Assembly: GCA_963714325.1 (NCBI GenBank)
Contig: CAVQOB010000001.1
Location: 62,001-126,000, forward strand
Origin: CAVQOB01 sp963714325
GTDB taxonomy: Bacteria; Pseudomonadota; Alphaproteobacteria; Rhizobiales; Hyphomicrobiaceae
Length of the DNA: 64,000 bases
Direction of reading: 5' to 3'
The notes under the pieces were generated by a model. That model searched no databases. It had not been told where the DNA came from and saw nothing but the letters and a program-made list of their open reading frames with translations. Position numbers and translations under genes: made by a program. Shown in pieces: positions 35,694 through 44,317 of this stretch (positions within the stretch are counted from its first letter, which is position 1; each line of letters opens with the position of its first letter).

Positions 35694-36679
35694 GCGGGGC
35701 GCGCGTCGATGCCGGGCCGAGTTACGCCTGGAGTGGTTGGTTCGAAGCGGCCGCCTACGTCATGACGATCGGCGCCTTGAGTTTGACCTACGCCTATGGC
35801 CACACGATCGGCGCCCACCCAACGGCATTTATTCTTTATGCCATGCTGGTCTCGGCGCTCGCGATGCTGGGGCTCACCGGGCTCGGCAACGATGCGGCGG
35901 CGATCATGCTGCATCCCCGGAGTTGGATCGCCGGTGCGGCAATTATTCTGATCGAAGTCTTCTTCTACGTGGCGATCGGCTACGCGTCCCCCGCGCACGC
36001 CACGCTCGTCGTTCGCATCAGTATCCCGCTGGCAATGTTGGCGGGTGCAGTCCTCTATCGCCGCCGGCCGCCCGTCGCAGCAGCGCTCGGCGCATTGGCC
36101 ATCGTTGTGATTCTCGGTATCGTTGTTTGGCAGACGAATGCCAACGTGCGGGCGCCGATGGGGCTTGCCGCGGTTCTCGCTGGATTTTTCATGGTCGTGC
36201 GCGGCTTCGCCAGCGAATTCCATCCCTGGAACCGGGCCGCGCGGACCGTGCATGAAAAGATCCGCGTCACCGGGCTCGTCGTGCTGGTGACGTCAATCAT
36301 GAGCCTGGTGCTGACGGCGCTGGCGAGCGGCTTGATCGCGCAGGACTTGATACCACGCACGACACTGGTTCCAACCCTTGCCGAGTTGACGGACGGTCCG
36401 ACCGTGCTGCTCGGATGTTGTGTCGGCGGGGTGATCCTGACGCTGATGGCCTATCTGAATTTTTCCTGTGTCGTGAAGATCACGACTGAGAATTTCACGG
36501 CGATGATGGCGTTCACGCCGGTTGCGACGTGGGTGATGCAATCCATTGGTACTGGGGTTGGCATTGTCCAGATCGCGCCGCTGGCCGATGGGCTGATCAT
36601 CGCCATGGCCGGCCTGGTGGGGTCGGTGCTGGTCATCTTCTGGGCGGGGCGGCGCGCGCGCCAGAAGGCAGTGGCATGA
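35690..36679 (+). CDS. Ten-helix membrane protein, DMT/EamA-like
   Basis: This integral membrane protein has 329 residues with about ten hydrophobic segments. The internal repetition of two five-helix halves (for example IGYASPAHATLVVRISIPLA in the first and LNFSCVVKITTENFTAMMAF in the second) fits the drug/metabolite transporter superfamily, although similarity to EamA is weak. It is translationally coupled to rsmD (ATGA), but a functional link to rRNA modification is not implied. The substrate is unknown. Confidence 0.75.
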   Translation: MSGARVDAGPSYAWSGWFEAAAYVMTIGALSLTYAYGHTIGAHPTAFILYAMLVSALAMLGLTGLGNDAAAIMLHPRSWIAGAAIILIEVFFYVAIGYASPAHATLVVRISIPLAMLAGAVLYRRRPPVAAALGALAIVVILGIVVWQTNANVRAPMGLAAVLAGFFMVVRGFASEFHPWNRAARTVHEKIRVTGLVVLVTSIMSLVLTALASGLIAQDLIPRTTLVPTLAELTDGPTVLLGCCVGGVILTLMAYLNFSCVVKITTENFTAMMAFTPVATWVMQSIGTGVGIVQIAPLADGLIIAMAGLVGSVLVIFWAGRRARQKAVA

Positions 36680-36795
36680 TGTGGTTGTGGTCTCGCGCGC
36701 GAGCGCGTTGGACATAGCCAATCCCGTGATTTGCGCATAGTCTGCCGCGAACGTTCTGGGATCAACATTTGCGACGACCAAGCCGGAGCATCATC

Positions 36796-37782
36796 ATGTC
36801 TGCACTCCCATTGCCGACCATCGCAGACGTCATGGCGGCCCGTGAGCGCCTCGCCAAGCTCGCGGTGTTGACGCCGCTGATCGAGCATCCAGCCCTCAAT
36901 GCGCGCGTCAAGGGCCGCGTGTTGCTGAAAGCGGAGAACGTGCAGCGCGTCGGCGCGTTCAAGTTTCGGGGCGCCTTTAACGCGGTGTCGCAAGTCGATC
37001 AAAAAGCTTATCCCGGTGGCGTCGTCGCCTGCTCGTCGGGCAATCACGCGCAGGGCGTCGCCGCCGCCGCAACACTGTGCGGCATGGCGTCTGTCATCGT
37101 CATGCCGGCCGACAGCCCCAAGCTCAAGCTCGCGCGCACCAAGGCATTCGGCGCCGAAGTGATCACCTATGACCGCGCGACCGAAGATCGTGATGCCATC
37201 GCGCTGGCCGTCTGTGCCAAGCGCAAGGCGGCATTCGTGCACCCGTTCGACGACGCCAACGTCATCGCCGGGCAGGGGACGGCTGGGCTCGAACTGATGG
37301 AGCAGGCGCGTGCGCTGGGCGCTAAGCCCGAAGTGGTGCTGGTGCCCTGTTCGGGTGGCGGGTTTGCGTCTGGCGTATCGCTCGCCGTCAAGAACGCTGA
37401 TGCCCAATGCGATGTGATGACGGTGGAGCCCGCAGGCTTCGACGATTTTGCGCGCTCGTTGAAAAGCGGAAAACATGAGCGCAACGCAAAGATGTCCGGC
37501 TCGATCTGTGATGCGCTGCTGTCGCCGACGCCGGGAAAACTCACGTTCGCCATTGCGCAGAAAAACATGTCCGGCGGCCTCGCCATCACCGATGACGAGG
37601 CGCGCGCGGCGATGCGCTTCGCTTTCATCGAGCTGAAACTGGTGCTGGAGCCGGGTGGCGCGGCAGCCCTCGCCGCTGTGTTGACGGGGAAGTTGCCGGT
37701 CGCGGGTCGCACCATCGTCGCCGTGCTCTCCGGCGGCAACGTCGATCCCGACCAGTTCGCCGAGATCATTCGCGCCGGCTAA
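36796..37782 (+). CDS. Threonine/serine ammonia-lyase-like PLP enzyme
   Basis: This fold-type II PLP enzyme of 328 residues probably deaminates threonine or serine, or racemises serine. The PLP lysine is in VGAFKFRGAFNA (about residues 51-62, preceded by LLKAENVQR). SSGNHAQGVA is at about 79-88, and the phosphate-cradling glycine loop VPCSGGGFASG at about 184-194. It lacks the C-terminal ACT regulatory domain of biosynthetic IlvA, so it is a short catabolic or racemase-type member. The start at 36796 has CCGGAG upstream. A repeat-rich gene desert follows. Confidence 0.88.
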   Translation: MSALPLPTIADVMAARERLAKLAVLTPLIEHPALNARVKGRVLLKAENVQRVGAFKFRGAFNAVSQVDQKAYPGGVVACSSGNHAQGVAAAATLCGMASVIVMPADSPKLKLARTKAFGAEVITYDRATEDRDAIALAVCAKRKAAFVHPFDDANVIAGQGTAGLELMEQARALGAKPEVVLVPCSGGGFASGVSLAVKNADAQCDVMTVEPAGFDDFARSLKSGKHERNAKMSGSICDALLSPTPGKLTFAIAQKNMSGGLAITDDEARAAMRFAFIELKLVLEPGGAAALAAVLTGKLPVAGRTIVAVLSGGNVDPDQFAEIIRAG

Positions 37783-37892
37783 CTCGTGCGCTTTTTTCAC
37801 GGACGCTTCAGCGACCCACTTTTGTGGTCGCGCTGCTTTTTCCAAAATCCGCTTCGCATTCTCAGGGCTGCGCTCGGGCAGCCAGCGCGATT

Positions 37893-37972
37893 TTCCCTCT
37901 CCCCGTTTTTTCACGGGGAGAGGGAAAAGAACATTCCCTCTCCCCATGAGCCTTCGCGAAATGGGGAGAGGG
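37893..37972. repeat. Two adjacent REP-like palindromes
   Basis: CCCTCTCCCCG...CGGGGAGAGGG (37895-37925) is followed by CCCTCTCCCCAT...ATGGGGAGAGGG (37935-37972), with loops TTTTTTCA and GAGCCTTCGCGAA. The 20-bp tandem array begins 11 nt further on, and its unit GTGAGGGGC resembles the tail normally found next to this REP. Confidence 0.8.
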
Positions 37973-37983
37973 TAGTCGACGGC

Positions 37984-38198
37984 GTGAGGGGCAGCAACGA
38001 GCCGTGAGGGGCAGCAACGAGCCGTGAGGGGCAGCAACGAGCCGTGAGGGGCAGCAACGAGCCGTGAGGGGCAGCAACGAGCCGTGAGGGGCAGCAACGA
38101 GCCGTGAGGGGCAGCAACGAGCCGTGAGGGGCAGCAACGAGCCGTGAGGGGCAGCAACGAGCCGTGAGGGGCAGCAACGAGCCGTGAGGGGCGGCACG
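37984..38198. repeat. Ten tandem copies of a 20-bp repeat
   Basis: The unit GTGAGGGGCAGCAACGAGCC is repeated ten times without a visible mismatch (37984-38183). A diverged partial eleventh (GTGAGGGGCGGCACG) follows. Because 20 is not a multiple of 3, all frames are read in turn, giving long but meaningless open frames. It is not a CRISPR array: there are no unique spacers. Confidence 0.95.
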
Positions 38199-38675
38199 TT
38201 TTCAAACACGTTTGCCGCCGCATGCTTTCGCATCGGCGTTTTGCTTTAAATTCAGGGACCGGGGCGGCGGAGCCGATGCGATCTCTGCTTGCGGCAAGCT
38301 CGCCGCGCCGGTTGCCTTGTGGGCAACTGAAGGCGCAAGCAAAAAGCCTGGCGCGGACTTCGACGGCCACGCGGCCGCCCCGATTGCTGCAAGGGTTTTG
38401 TCAGAGATCTGTCCCCTTGAGAACCCACCGTGCGATCGACACGATGTCGCTCGGTGTCTACCTTGCGGCACATCCGAACACTTCAGACTGACCGGAGCGC
38501 GTTGCTCGTCCGAGGTACCTTCTTGCAACGCCCGGTCCGGGGAAACGAGACGACCCTCGCACCGCCCCTGATGTGAACCGGGATGTGAGAGAGTATGCCA
38601 GAAATCAAAAATCGCACCCCCTAGGTACTTACCCAGGTTGACACGTTTTGGCGGGGCATGGTGAACGGCGGGATC

Positions 38676-38880
38676 TCCCTCTCCCCGTTTTTCACGGGGA
38701 GAGGATCCCCGCAGGGGAGGTGAGGGGCGGCGACGCGGTTGCTGGTGGGCAACCGAAGCGCAACGAAAAGAGCGCGTGAGAGGCAGCCGCGTGCCGCGTT
38801 GCCGCCCTCACCCTCGGGACAAGCCCGAGGGCATGCCCTGACCCTCTCCGCATTCGCAAACGCTTATGGGGAGAGGGAAG
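38676..38880. repeat. REP-like palindromes with GTGAGGGGCGGC tail
   Basis: CCCTCTCCCCGTTTTTCACG with GGGGAGAGG (38677-38705) is followed by GATCCCCGCAGGGGAGGTGA and a GGGGCGGC tail. A further hairpin, CCCTCGGGACAAGCCCGAGGG, is near 38811-38831, and CCTCTCCGCATT with TTATGGGGAGAGG spans about 38842-38878. The DNA between carries nothing I can recognise. Confidence 0.65.
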
Positions 38881-38945
38881 ATCGCGGCGGGTGACACTGT
38901 GCTTGGCGCTTCGGTTGCCCGCGCTGCAACCGGGCTTGGATATCT

Positions 38946-39170
38946 GAAGGCGCCCGCGCCGGGTGGTCGCTCGTGCGCCCCAAAAAGTGTTTGGCGGTTT
39001 TTGGATAAGGCGCACGAGCCAGCGGAAGCGTGGGCAACCGAAGGCGCCGCGCCGGGTGGTCGCGTGCGCCCCAAAATGTTTGGTTTTTGGATAAGGCGCA
39101 CGAGCCAGCGGAAGAGTGGGCAACCGAAGGCGCCCGCGCCGGTTGGCACTGGGCAACCGAAGGCGCAAGA
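38946..39170. repeat. Imperfect tandem repeat of about 90 bp
   Basis: Units starting GAAGGCGC(C)CGCGCCGG at 38946, 39040 and 39126 are 94, 86 and 33 nt long; a fourth start is at 39159. The long units contain the AAAA(A)TGTTTGG...TTTTTGGATAAGG motif. All end CGGAAG.GTGGGCAACC or GGGCAACC. Confidence 0.8.
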
Positions 39171-39223
39171 ATAGTGATCGCTTACCCGGGGATGACAGCG
39201 GTGGGTGGTGAAGCGCTTCGCGA

Positions 39224-39364
39224 GCGAGGGCTCACCCTCGCGCTCCGACCGGGAGCACAGCTCCCGGACCCTCAGCTTTTTATCAGTTCAGTGCGGGTCC
39301 AGGGGAAAGCCCCTGGTTGGGGATCGCAAGGGGCGAACAGCCCCTTGCATCGCGTCAGCGATGA
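39224..39364. repeat. Ladder of consecutive hairpins downstream of uvrA
   Basis: Hairpins follow one another: GCGAGGG/CCCTCGC (39224-39241), CCGGGAG/CTCCCGG (39249-39267), GGACCC/GGGTCC (39266-39300), CCAGGGG/CCCCTGG (39299-39316), GCAAGGGGC/GCCCCTTGC (39326-39348) and CATCGC/GCGATG near the uvrA stop. Loops are 4-5 nt except for one of about 23 nt. On the minus strand it lies at the 3' end of uvrA mRNA. Confidence 0.7.
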
Positions 39365-42300
39365 CTACTCCGCCGCCTCCCGCTTGCTCCCACCACCACC
39401 GCCATTGCCGCGCGCTACGGCACCGGCCTTCGCCGCCCCACCGCGTCCCTTCCGCGCCAGCACGGCTTTCAAATATTTCCCGGTGTAGCTTTCCTTCACC
39501 TTCGCCACATCCTCGGGCGTGCCGACGGCGACGACTTGGCCGCCGCCATCGCCGCCTTCGGGGCCGAGGTCGATGATCCAGTCGGCCGTCTTGATGACCT
39601 CGAGATTGTGTTCGATGACGGCGAGCGTGTTGCCGGCATCTGCCAACTCATGCAGCACCTCCAACAACTTCGCGACGTCATGGAAATGCAGCCCCGTCGT
39701 CGGCTCGTCGAGGATGTAGAGCGTCCGCCCGGTGGCGCGGCGGCTCAACTCCTTGGCGAGCTTGATGCGCTGCGCCTCGCCGCCCGACAGCGTCGTCGCC
39801 TGCTGACCGATCTTGATGTAACCGAGCCCCACGCGATGCAGCGTTTCCAGTTTGTCGCGGATCGACGGCACCACCGCGAAGAATGTGCAGCCTTCCTCCA
39901 CCGTCATATCGAGCACGTCGGCGATCGACTTCTCCTTGAACTTGATGTCGAGTGTCTCGCGATTGTAGCGCTTTCCCTTGCAGCCCTCACAGGTGACGTA
40001 GACGTCGGGCAGGAAGTGCATCTCGATCTTGATGACGCCGTCGCCCTGGCAGGCCTCGCAGCGCCCGCCCTTGACGTTGAAGGAGAAGCGGCCGGGCTCA
40101 TAGCCGCGCATTTTGGACTCCGGCAATCCCGCGAACCACTCGCGGATCGGCGTGAAGGCGCCGGTATACGTCGCGGGATTGGAGCGCGGCGTGCGCCCGA
40201 TCGGCGACTGGTCGATGTCGATCACCTTGTCGAGATGCTCGAGGCCTTCAATCCTGTCGTGCGCGCCCGGCGCTTCCCGCGCACCGTTGAGTTTTCGCGC
40301 CGCGGCGCGATAGACGGTTTCGATCAGGAACGTCGATTTGCCGCCGCCGGAGACGCCGGTGACGCAGGTCAGCAGCCCGAGCGGCAGTTCCGCCGTCACG
40401 TTCTTCAAGTTGTTTTCGCGCGCATTGATGACGCGCAGCGCGCGGCCTTTGACGGCTTGGCGCCGCTGCTTCGGCAACGGGATCTGACGCACGCCCGTCA
40501 GATACTCGCCGGTCAGGCTCGCCGGATTGCTCATCACCTCGTCAGGCGTTCCCTCGGCGACGATTTCGCCGCCATGGACGCCGGCGCCGGGGCCGATATC
40601 GACGACATAGTCGGCGGCCATGATCGCGTCCTCGTCGTGCTCGACGACCAGCACGGTGTTGCCGAGGTCGCGCAGATGCTTGAGCGTGACGAGCAACCGC
40701 GCGTTGTCGCGCTGATGCAACCCGATCGACGGCTCGTCGAGTACGTAGAGCACGCCGGTCAACCCCGATCCGATCTGCGAGGCGAGACGGATGCGCTGGC
40801 TCTCGCCGCCCGACAGCGTGCCCGAGCCGCGCGACAGCGTCAGGTAATCAAGCCCGACATCGACCAGGAACTGCAACCGTTCGCGGATCTCTTTCAGGAT
40901 GCGCACGGCAATTTCGTTCTGCTGCTTGGTGAGTTTCTTCGGCAGCTCGGCGAACCAGTCGTTGGCCCGCCGAATCGACAGTTCGCCGACCTGTCCGATA
41001 TGGTTCTCGGCGATCTTCACGCACAGCGACTGCGGCTTCAGGCGATACCCGCCGCACGCATCGCAGGCATGCGCGCCTTGATAGCGCGAGAGTTCCTCAC
41101 GCACCCAATCGCTATCGGTTTCCTTCCAGCGCCGCTCGATATTGCCGATCACGCCTTCGAACGGTTTCGCGGTCTTGTAGGTGCGCAACCCGTCGGCGTA
41201 GACGAATTCGATCTCCTCCTCGCCCGAGCCGTGCAGCAGCACGTCCTGGACGCGTGCGGGGAGTTTCTCAAACGCGGTCTTCATCGAGACCTTGTAGTGC
41301 TTGGTGATGGCGTCGAGCGTCTGCTCGTAATAGGGCGAGGTATTACCGGTCTTGGCCCAGGGCCAGATCGCTCCCGCGGCGAGCGACATCGAGCGGTCCG
41401 GCACGACCAGATCGGCTTCGAAGCGCAACTCGGTCCCAAGGCCATCGCATTTCGGACAGGCGCCTGCTGGCGCATTGAATGAGAATAGTCGCGGCTCGAC
41501 CTCGTCAATCGTGAAGCCGGAGACGGGGCAAGCAAATTTTTCCGAGAAGACGAGGCGCTCGTGCGTGTCGTTCTTGGATTTGTTGGCGCCTTCGCGTTCG
41601 GCCTTCGGCAACGGCTTGTCGGCCAATTCAGCCAGCGCCAAACCATCCGCCAACTTCAACGCCTGTTCGAGGCTGTCCGCCAGTCGCGCGCCAATATCGG
41701 ATTTGACGACGATGCGATCAACCACGACGTCGATGTCGTGTTTGTATTTCTTGTCGAGTTTCGGCGCATCGCTGATCTCGACGATCTCGCCGTTGATCTT
41801 GACGCGCTGGTAGCCCTTCTTCTGCCACTCCGCCAATTCGCGGCGGTACTCGCCTTTGCGGCCGCGCACGACCGGCGCCAACAGATAGAGGCGGGTGCCA
41901 TCGGGGAGTGCCAGGATCCGATCGACCATCTGCGTAATCGTCTGGCTTTCGATCGGCAGCCCTGTTGCTGGCGAATAGGGCACGCCGACGCGGGCATAGA
42001 GCAAACGCAGGTAGTCGTAGATTTCCGTCACCGTGCCGACCGTCGAGCGGGGATTGCGCGACGTCGTCTTCTGTTCGATGGAAATCGCCGGCGACAGCCC
42101 GTCGATGTGGTCGACATCCGGCTTTTGCATCATCTCCAGGAATTGCCGCGCGTAGGCGCTGAGGCTTTCGACATAACGCCGCTGGCCCTCGGCATAGATC
42201 GTATCGAAGGCGAGCGAGGATTTCCCCGACCCCGATAGCCCCGTGAAGACAATCAACGCGTCGCGCGGGAATTCGATATCGACGTTCTTCAGGTTGTGTT

Positions 42301-42487
42301 CGCGCGCGCCACGCACGTGAATGGTTTTGCGGTCGGCGGCTCGGATGCCTTTGACTCTGTCGCTTCCGATTCGCGGCACGTGCGGCTTCGGATCCCCACT
42401 TGCGTCCGCCGCCGCGCGGAGCCGGCCGGAAGTGACGGGGCCGTGGTTCGATGATTTCGGCGCTGGTACTTTGGGTTGTTTGCTCAT
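39365..42487 (-). CDS. uvrA: Excinuclease ABC subunit A
   Basis: UvrA is the damage-recognition ATPase of nucleotide excision repair. It has 1040 residues; the excess over the usual ~950 lies in a basic N-terminal extension (SKQPKVPAPKSSNHG) and a Gly/Ala-rich C-terminus. The first Walker A is GLSGSGKSSLAFDT and the second GVSGGGKSTFLIET. Both signatures are present (LSGGESQRIRLASQIG and LSGGEAQRIKLAKELS). The UvrB/DNA-interacting region has zinc-finger pairs CPKCDG, CDACGG and CEACQGDG...CEGCKGK. The frame is complete. It diverges from the ModA-like gene across about 130 nt. No LexA site was identified with confidence. Confidence 0.96.
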   Translation of the reverse strand: MSKQPKVPAPKSSNHGPVTSGRLRAAADASGDPKPHVPRIGSDRVKGIRAADRKTIHVRGAREHNLKNVDIEFPRDALIVFTGLSGSGKSSLAFDTIYAEGQRRYVESLSAYARQFLEMMQKPDVDHIDGLSPAISIEQKTTSRNPRSTVGTVTEIYDYLRLLYARVGVPYSPATGLPIESQTITQMVDRILALPDGTRLYLLAPVVRGRKGEYRRELAEWQKKGYQRVKINGEIVEISDAPKLDKKYKHDIDVVVDRIVVKSDIGARLADSLEQALKLADGLALAELADKPLPKAEREGANKSKNDTHERLVFSEKFACPVSGFTIDEVEPRLFSFNAPAGACPKCDGLGTELRFEADLVVPDRSMSLAAGAIWPWAKTGNTSPYYEQTLDAITKHYKVSMKTAFEKLPARVQDVLLHGSGEEEIEFVYADGLRTYKTAKPFEGVIGNIERRWKETDSDWVREELSRYQGAHACDACGGYRLKPQSLCVKIAENHIGQVGELSIRRANDWFAELPKKLTKQQNEIAVRILKEIRERLQFLVDVGLDYLTLSRGSGTLSGGESQRIRLASQIGSGLTGVLYVLDEPSIGLHQRDNARLLVTLKHLRDLGNTVLVVEHDEDAIMAADYVVDIGPGAGVHGGEIVAEGTPDEVMSNPASLTGEYLTGVRQIPLPKQRRQAVKGRALRVINARENNLKNVTAELPLGLLTCVTGVSGGGKSTFLIETVYRAAARKLNGAREAPGAHDRIEGLEHLDKVIDIDQSPIGRTPRSNPATYTGAFTPIREWFAGLPESKMRGYEPGRFSFNVKGGRCEACQGDGVIKIEMHFLPDVYVTCEGCKGKRYNRETLDIKFKEKSIADVLDMTVEEGCTFFAVVPSIRDKLETLHRVGLGYIKIGQQATTLSGGEAQRIKLAKELSRRATGRTLYILDEPTTGLHFHDVAKLLEVLHELADAGNTLAVIEHNLEVIKTADWIIDLGPEGGDGGGQVVAVGTPEDVAKVKESYTGKYLKAVLARKGRGGAAKAGAVARGNGGGGGSKREAAE

Positions 42488-42619
42488 GGCCTGACGATCT
42501 AGCCGAATTGGGTTGCGCCAGCAATATGGCTCGGACCAGCTGGCACAACGGCTCGCCCGACAGGTATTTGACCGCTATGCTACGGTCGACGATACATCAG
42601 GGGATCACAAGGTCAGACC

Positions 42620-43402
42620 ATGCGCCGCACTGTCCACAACCTTTTCCGCGCCCTTCTCGGCGTAGCCCTCGCGGCCACGCTACTCGACCAACCCGCCGCC
42701 CACGCCGCCGAGGTCCGCGTCTATGCCGCCGGTGCCGTGCAGAAAGGCGTGCAGGCGCTGGCCGCTGAATTCGAAGCCCGGACCGGCCATAAAATCGTCG
42801 CCACCTACGACACCGTCGGCAGCCTGCGCGACAAAGTGCTCGCTGGTGACGCGCCCCACATCGTCATCGTCTCGGCGCCCGCCTTGAAAGCGCTCGACGA
42901 CAAGGGACGCCTACTAGCCGGATCGAGAACCGACATAGGCAAGACCGGCGTTGGCTTGATGAGCCACCCCGATGCGCATCGCAACTCACTCGTGGATATC
43001 GCGACTCCGGATAAACTCAAGGCCGTCTTGCTCGCAGCCAAATCCATCGCCCATGCCGATCCGGCCCGCGGTGCGACGGCCGGCACGCATTTCCGCAAGA
43101 TCATCGGCGAACTCGGCATTGCCGATGCGCTCGGTCCGCGCATCACCGTTGTCCCCTTCGGTGGCGCCATCGCTGAACACGTGGCGGCCGGCACTTTTGA
43201 GATCGGCGTCAGCCAAGCGACCGAAATCGTGCCCAATCCGAACGTGCGTTTCCTCGGCTTCCTGCCGGACCCGCTGCAATTGTGGACCGTTTACGGGGCC
43301 GCGGCCGTCGCGCCGATGGAACCCGCTGCGACCGAATTCCAGGCACTTCTGAACAGTGCGGCCGGACAAGCCGCCTTCGCCAAGATCGGCTTCCGGCCGT
43401 GA
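42620..43402 (+). CDS. ModA-like periplasmic substrate-binding protein
   Basis: This 260-residue exported binding protein has a signal peptide ending AAHAA. It shows VRVYAAGAVQKGVQALAAEF at about 32-51, YDTVGSLRDKVLAGDAPHIV, and a late FEIGVSQATEIVPNPNV. This is the molybdate/oxyanion-binding (ModA-type) fold, but many such solitary proteins in alphaproteobacteria are annotated only as substrate-binding domain proteins. No ModB or ModC permease genes are adjacent, so molybdate is not assured. Confidence 0.82.
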   Translation: MRRTVHNLFRALLGVALAATLLDQPAAHAAEVRVYAAGAVQKGVQALAAEFEARTGHKIVATYDTVGSLRDKVLAGDAPHIVIVSAPALKALDDKGRLLAGSRTDIGKTGVGLMSHPDAHRNSLVDIATPDKLKAVLLAAKSIAHADPARGATAGTHFRKIIGELGIADALGPRITVVPFGGAIAEHVAAGTFEIGVSQATEIVPNPNVRFLGFLPDPLQLWTVYGAAAVAPMEPAATEFQALLNSAAGQAAFAKIGFRP

Positions 43403-43567
43403 CGCACGGTGCCCGGCGCGGTCGACTGGGTGAACGCCCTCTGAACAGTGCGCTCAAGCGCCGTTCAAGCTGGAACGGTCATAACGTTGGCACCCCTTGC
43501 TCCCCGGCCGGACCGGTGTGGTAGAAGTTCGGCTCGCCAACCCCGTGTCCTTGAAGAGGCTCCCATC

Positions 43568-44248
43568 ATGTCAGATGTCAATCCAAAGGCCATTTACGCC
43601 ACGATGAAGGCCGATGAAAAAAGTGGCCCCCTGGCCAAGCCGTTGCTCATCGCCCGTGCCATTGCCATCGTCGCGGCCGTTGGCGGTGCCATTCCAACCG
43701 GCGTCAATCTCTATCACTCCTGGGCGCACGGCATCCCCTACACGCAAGTCTCGCACCGCCTCGCACAATATGACCTGTGGATGAAGAACCTCGACTGCAA
43801 AGTCGACTATCGCGCGCTCAACGTCAGCCAGGGCACGCGCGTCGACGTCGGCGCCTGCACCAAGAGCGGCGACATCGCCATCAAGGTCTCGGCGCCCGGT
43901 GGCAAGTCGACCTATGAGTGGATCGCCTTCGAGAAGTTGCAGACGACAGGCAAGTCAGCGTCTTTGATGAATTTGATTATCAGCGAAGCGCAAGCCGAGA
44001 CGGCACCAGCCAAGCCATTGCCACCGCTGCTCCCATCTGATCTGAAACTCGCCCAGGCAGCCCCACCGCCGCCCGCTCCTGGTGGGATGCAGGTGGTCTG
44101 TCAGGCGCTCGCCTCGAAGTCGTCGATCATCCGCGTCGTCAACGAGGGCGGCAAATGCTTCCGCGAGAACTTCTCGCCGTTCCAGGGCAAGGTCGAGAAG
44201 CGCGAGGAAGTCCCCTGCAACACGCAGTGCCCGCCGGCGAAGACCTAA
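43568..44248 (+). CDS. Hypothetical membrane-anchored protein
   Basis: This protein of 226 residues is of unknown family. The start at 43568 has GAGG nearby. One hydrophobic segment (LLIARAIAIVAAVGGAIPTGV, about 26-46) anchors it. A periplasmic part follows with cysteines at LDCKVDY and GACTKSG, a Pro/Ala-rich linker (PPPPAPGG), and a C-terminal Cys set (VVCQAL, GGKCFREN, VPCNTQCPP). The even number of cysteines suggests disulfides. A hairpin terminator follows. No function is proposed. Confidence 0.72.
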   Translation: MSDVNPKAIYATMKADEKSGPLAKPLLIARAIAIVAAVGGAIPTGVNLYHSWAHGIPYTQVSHRLAQYDLWMKNLDCKVDYRALNVSQGTRVDVGACTKSGDIAIKVSAPGGKSTYEWIAFEKLQTTGKSASLMNLIISEAQAETAPAKPLPPLLPSDLKLAQAAPPPPAPGGMQVVCQALASKSSIIRVVNEGGKCFRENFSPFQGKVEKREEVPCNTQCPPAKT

Positions 44249-44277
44249 GCTCGTCTCACACGACAATCGCTGCAAGC

Positions 44278-44312
44278 AGCGCGGTTCAAGATCCCCCTCT
44301 TGAGCCGCGCTT
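44278..44312. terminator. Bidirectional hairpin terminator
   Basis: AGCGCGGTTCAAGA and TCTTGAGCCGCGCT form a 14-bp stem with one G-U/mismatch position and a 6-nt loop, followed by TGTGTTT. It lies between convergent genes ending at 44248 and 44318. Confidence 0.75.
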
Positions 44313-44317
44313 GTGTT

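Larger units (their letters stand above)
37783..39364. other. Gene-free, repeat-dominated region of 1.6 kb
   Basis: No frame here has coding character: apparent open frames arise from the period-20 repeat and from low-complexity GC-rich sequence. The contents are REP palindromes, the 20-bp array, the 90-bp repeats and the hairpin ladder, listed separately. The stretch 38200-38670 holds nothing I can recognise. Confidence 0.7.

Noticed and set aside
37984..38198. Regular repeats that might be a CRISPR array
   Set aside because: The 20-bp units are directly abutting with no unique spacers, and no cas genes are near.
36451..38370. Open frame of about 640 codons on the minus strand spanning the 20-bp array
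   Set aside because: It runs antisense through the threonine dehydratase-like gene and then through the tandem repeat; the repeated APHGSLLPLTARCC segment is a by-product of the repeat.
38212..38571. Possible small gene in the repeat region
   Set aside because: No ribosome site, no family features and three overlapping frames of similar length; composition is like the rest of the gene-free stretch.
39536..41482. Open frame of about 650 codons antisense to uvrA
   Set aside because: It is a mirror of the GC-rich uvrA codons; UvrA motifs are complete on the other strand and the antisense product shows no family features.
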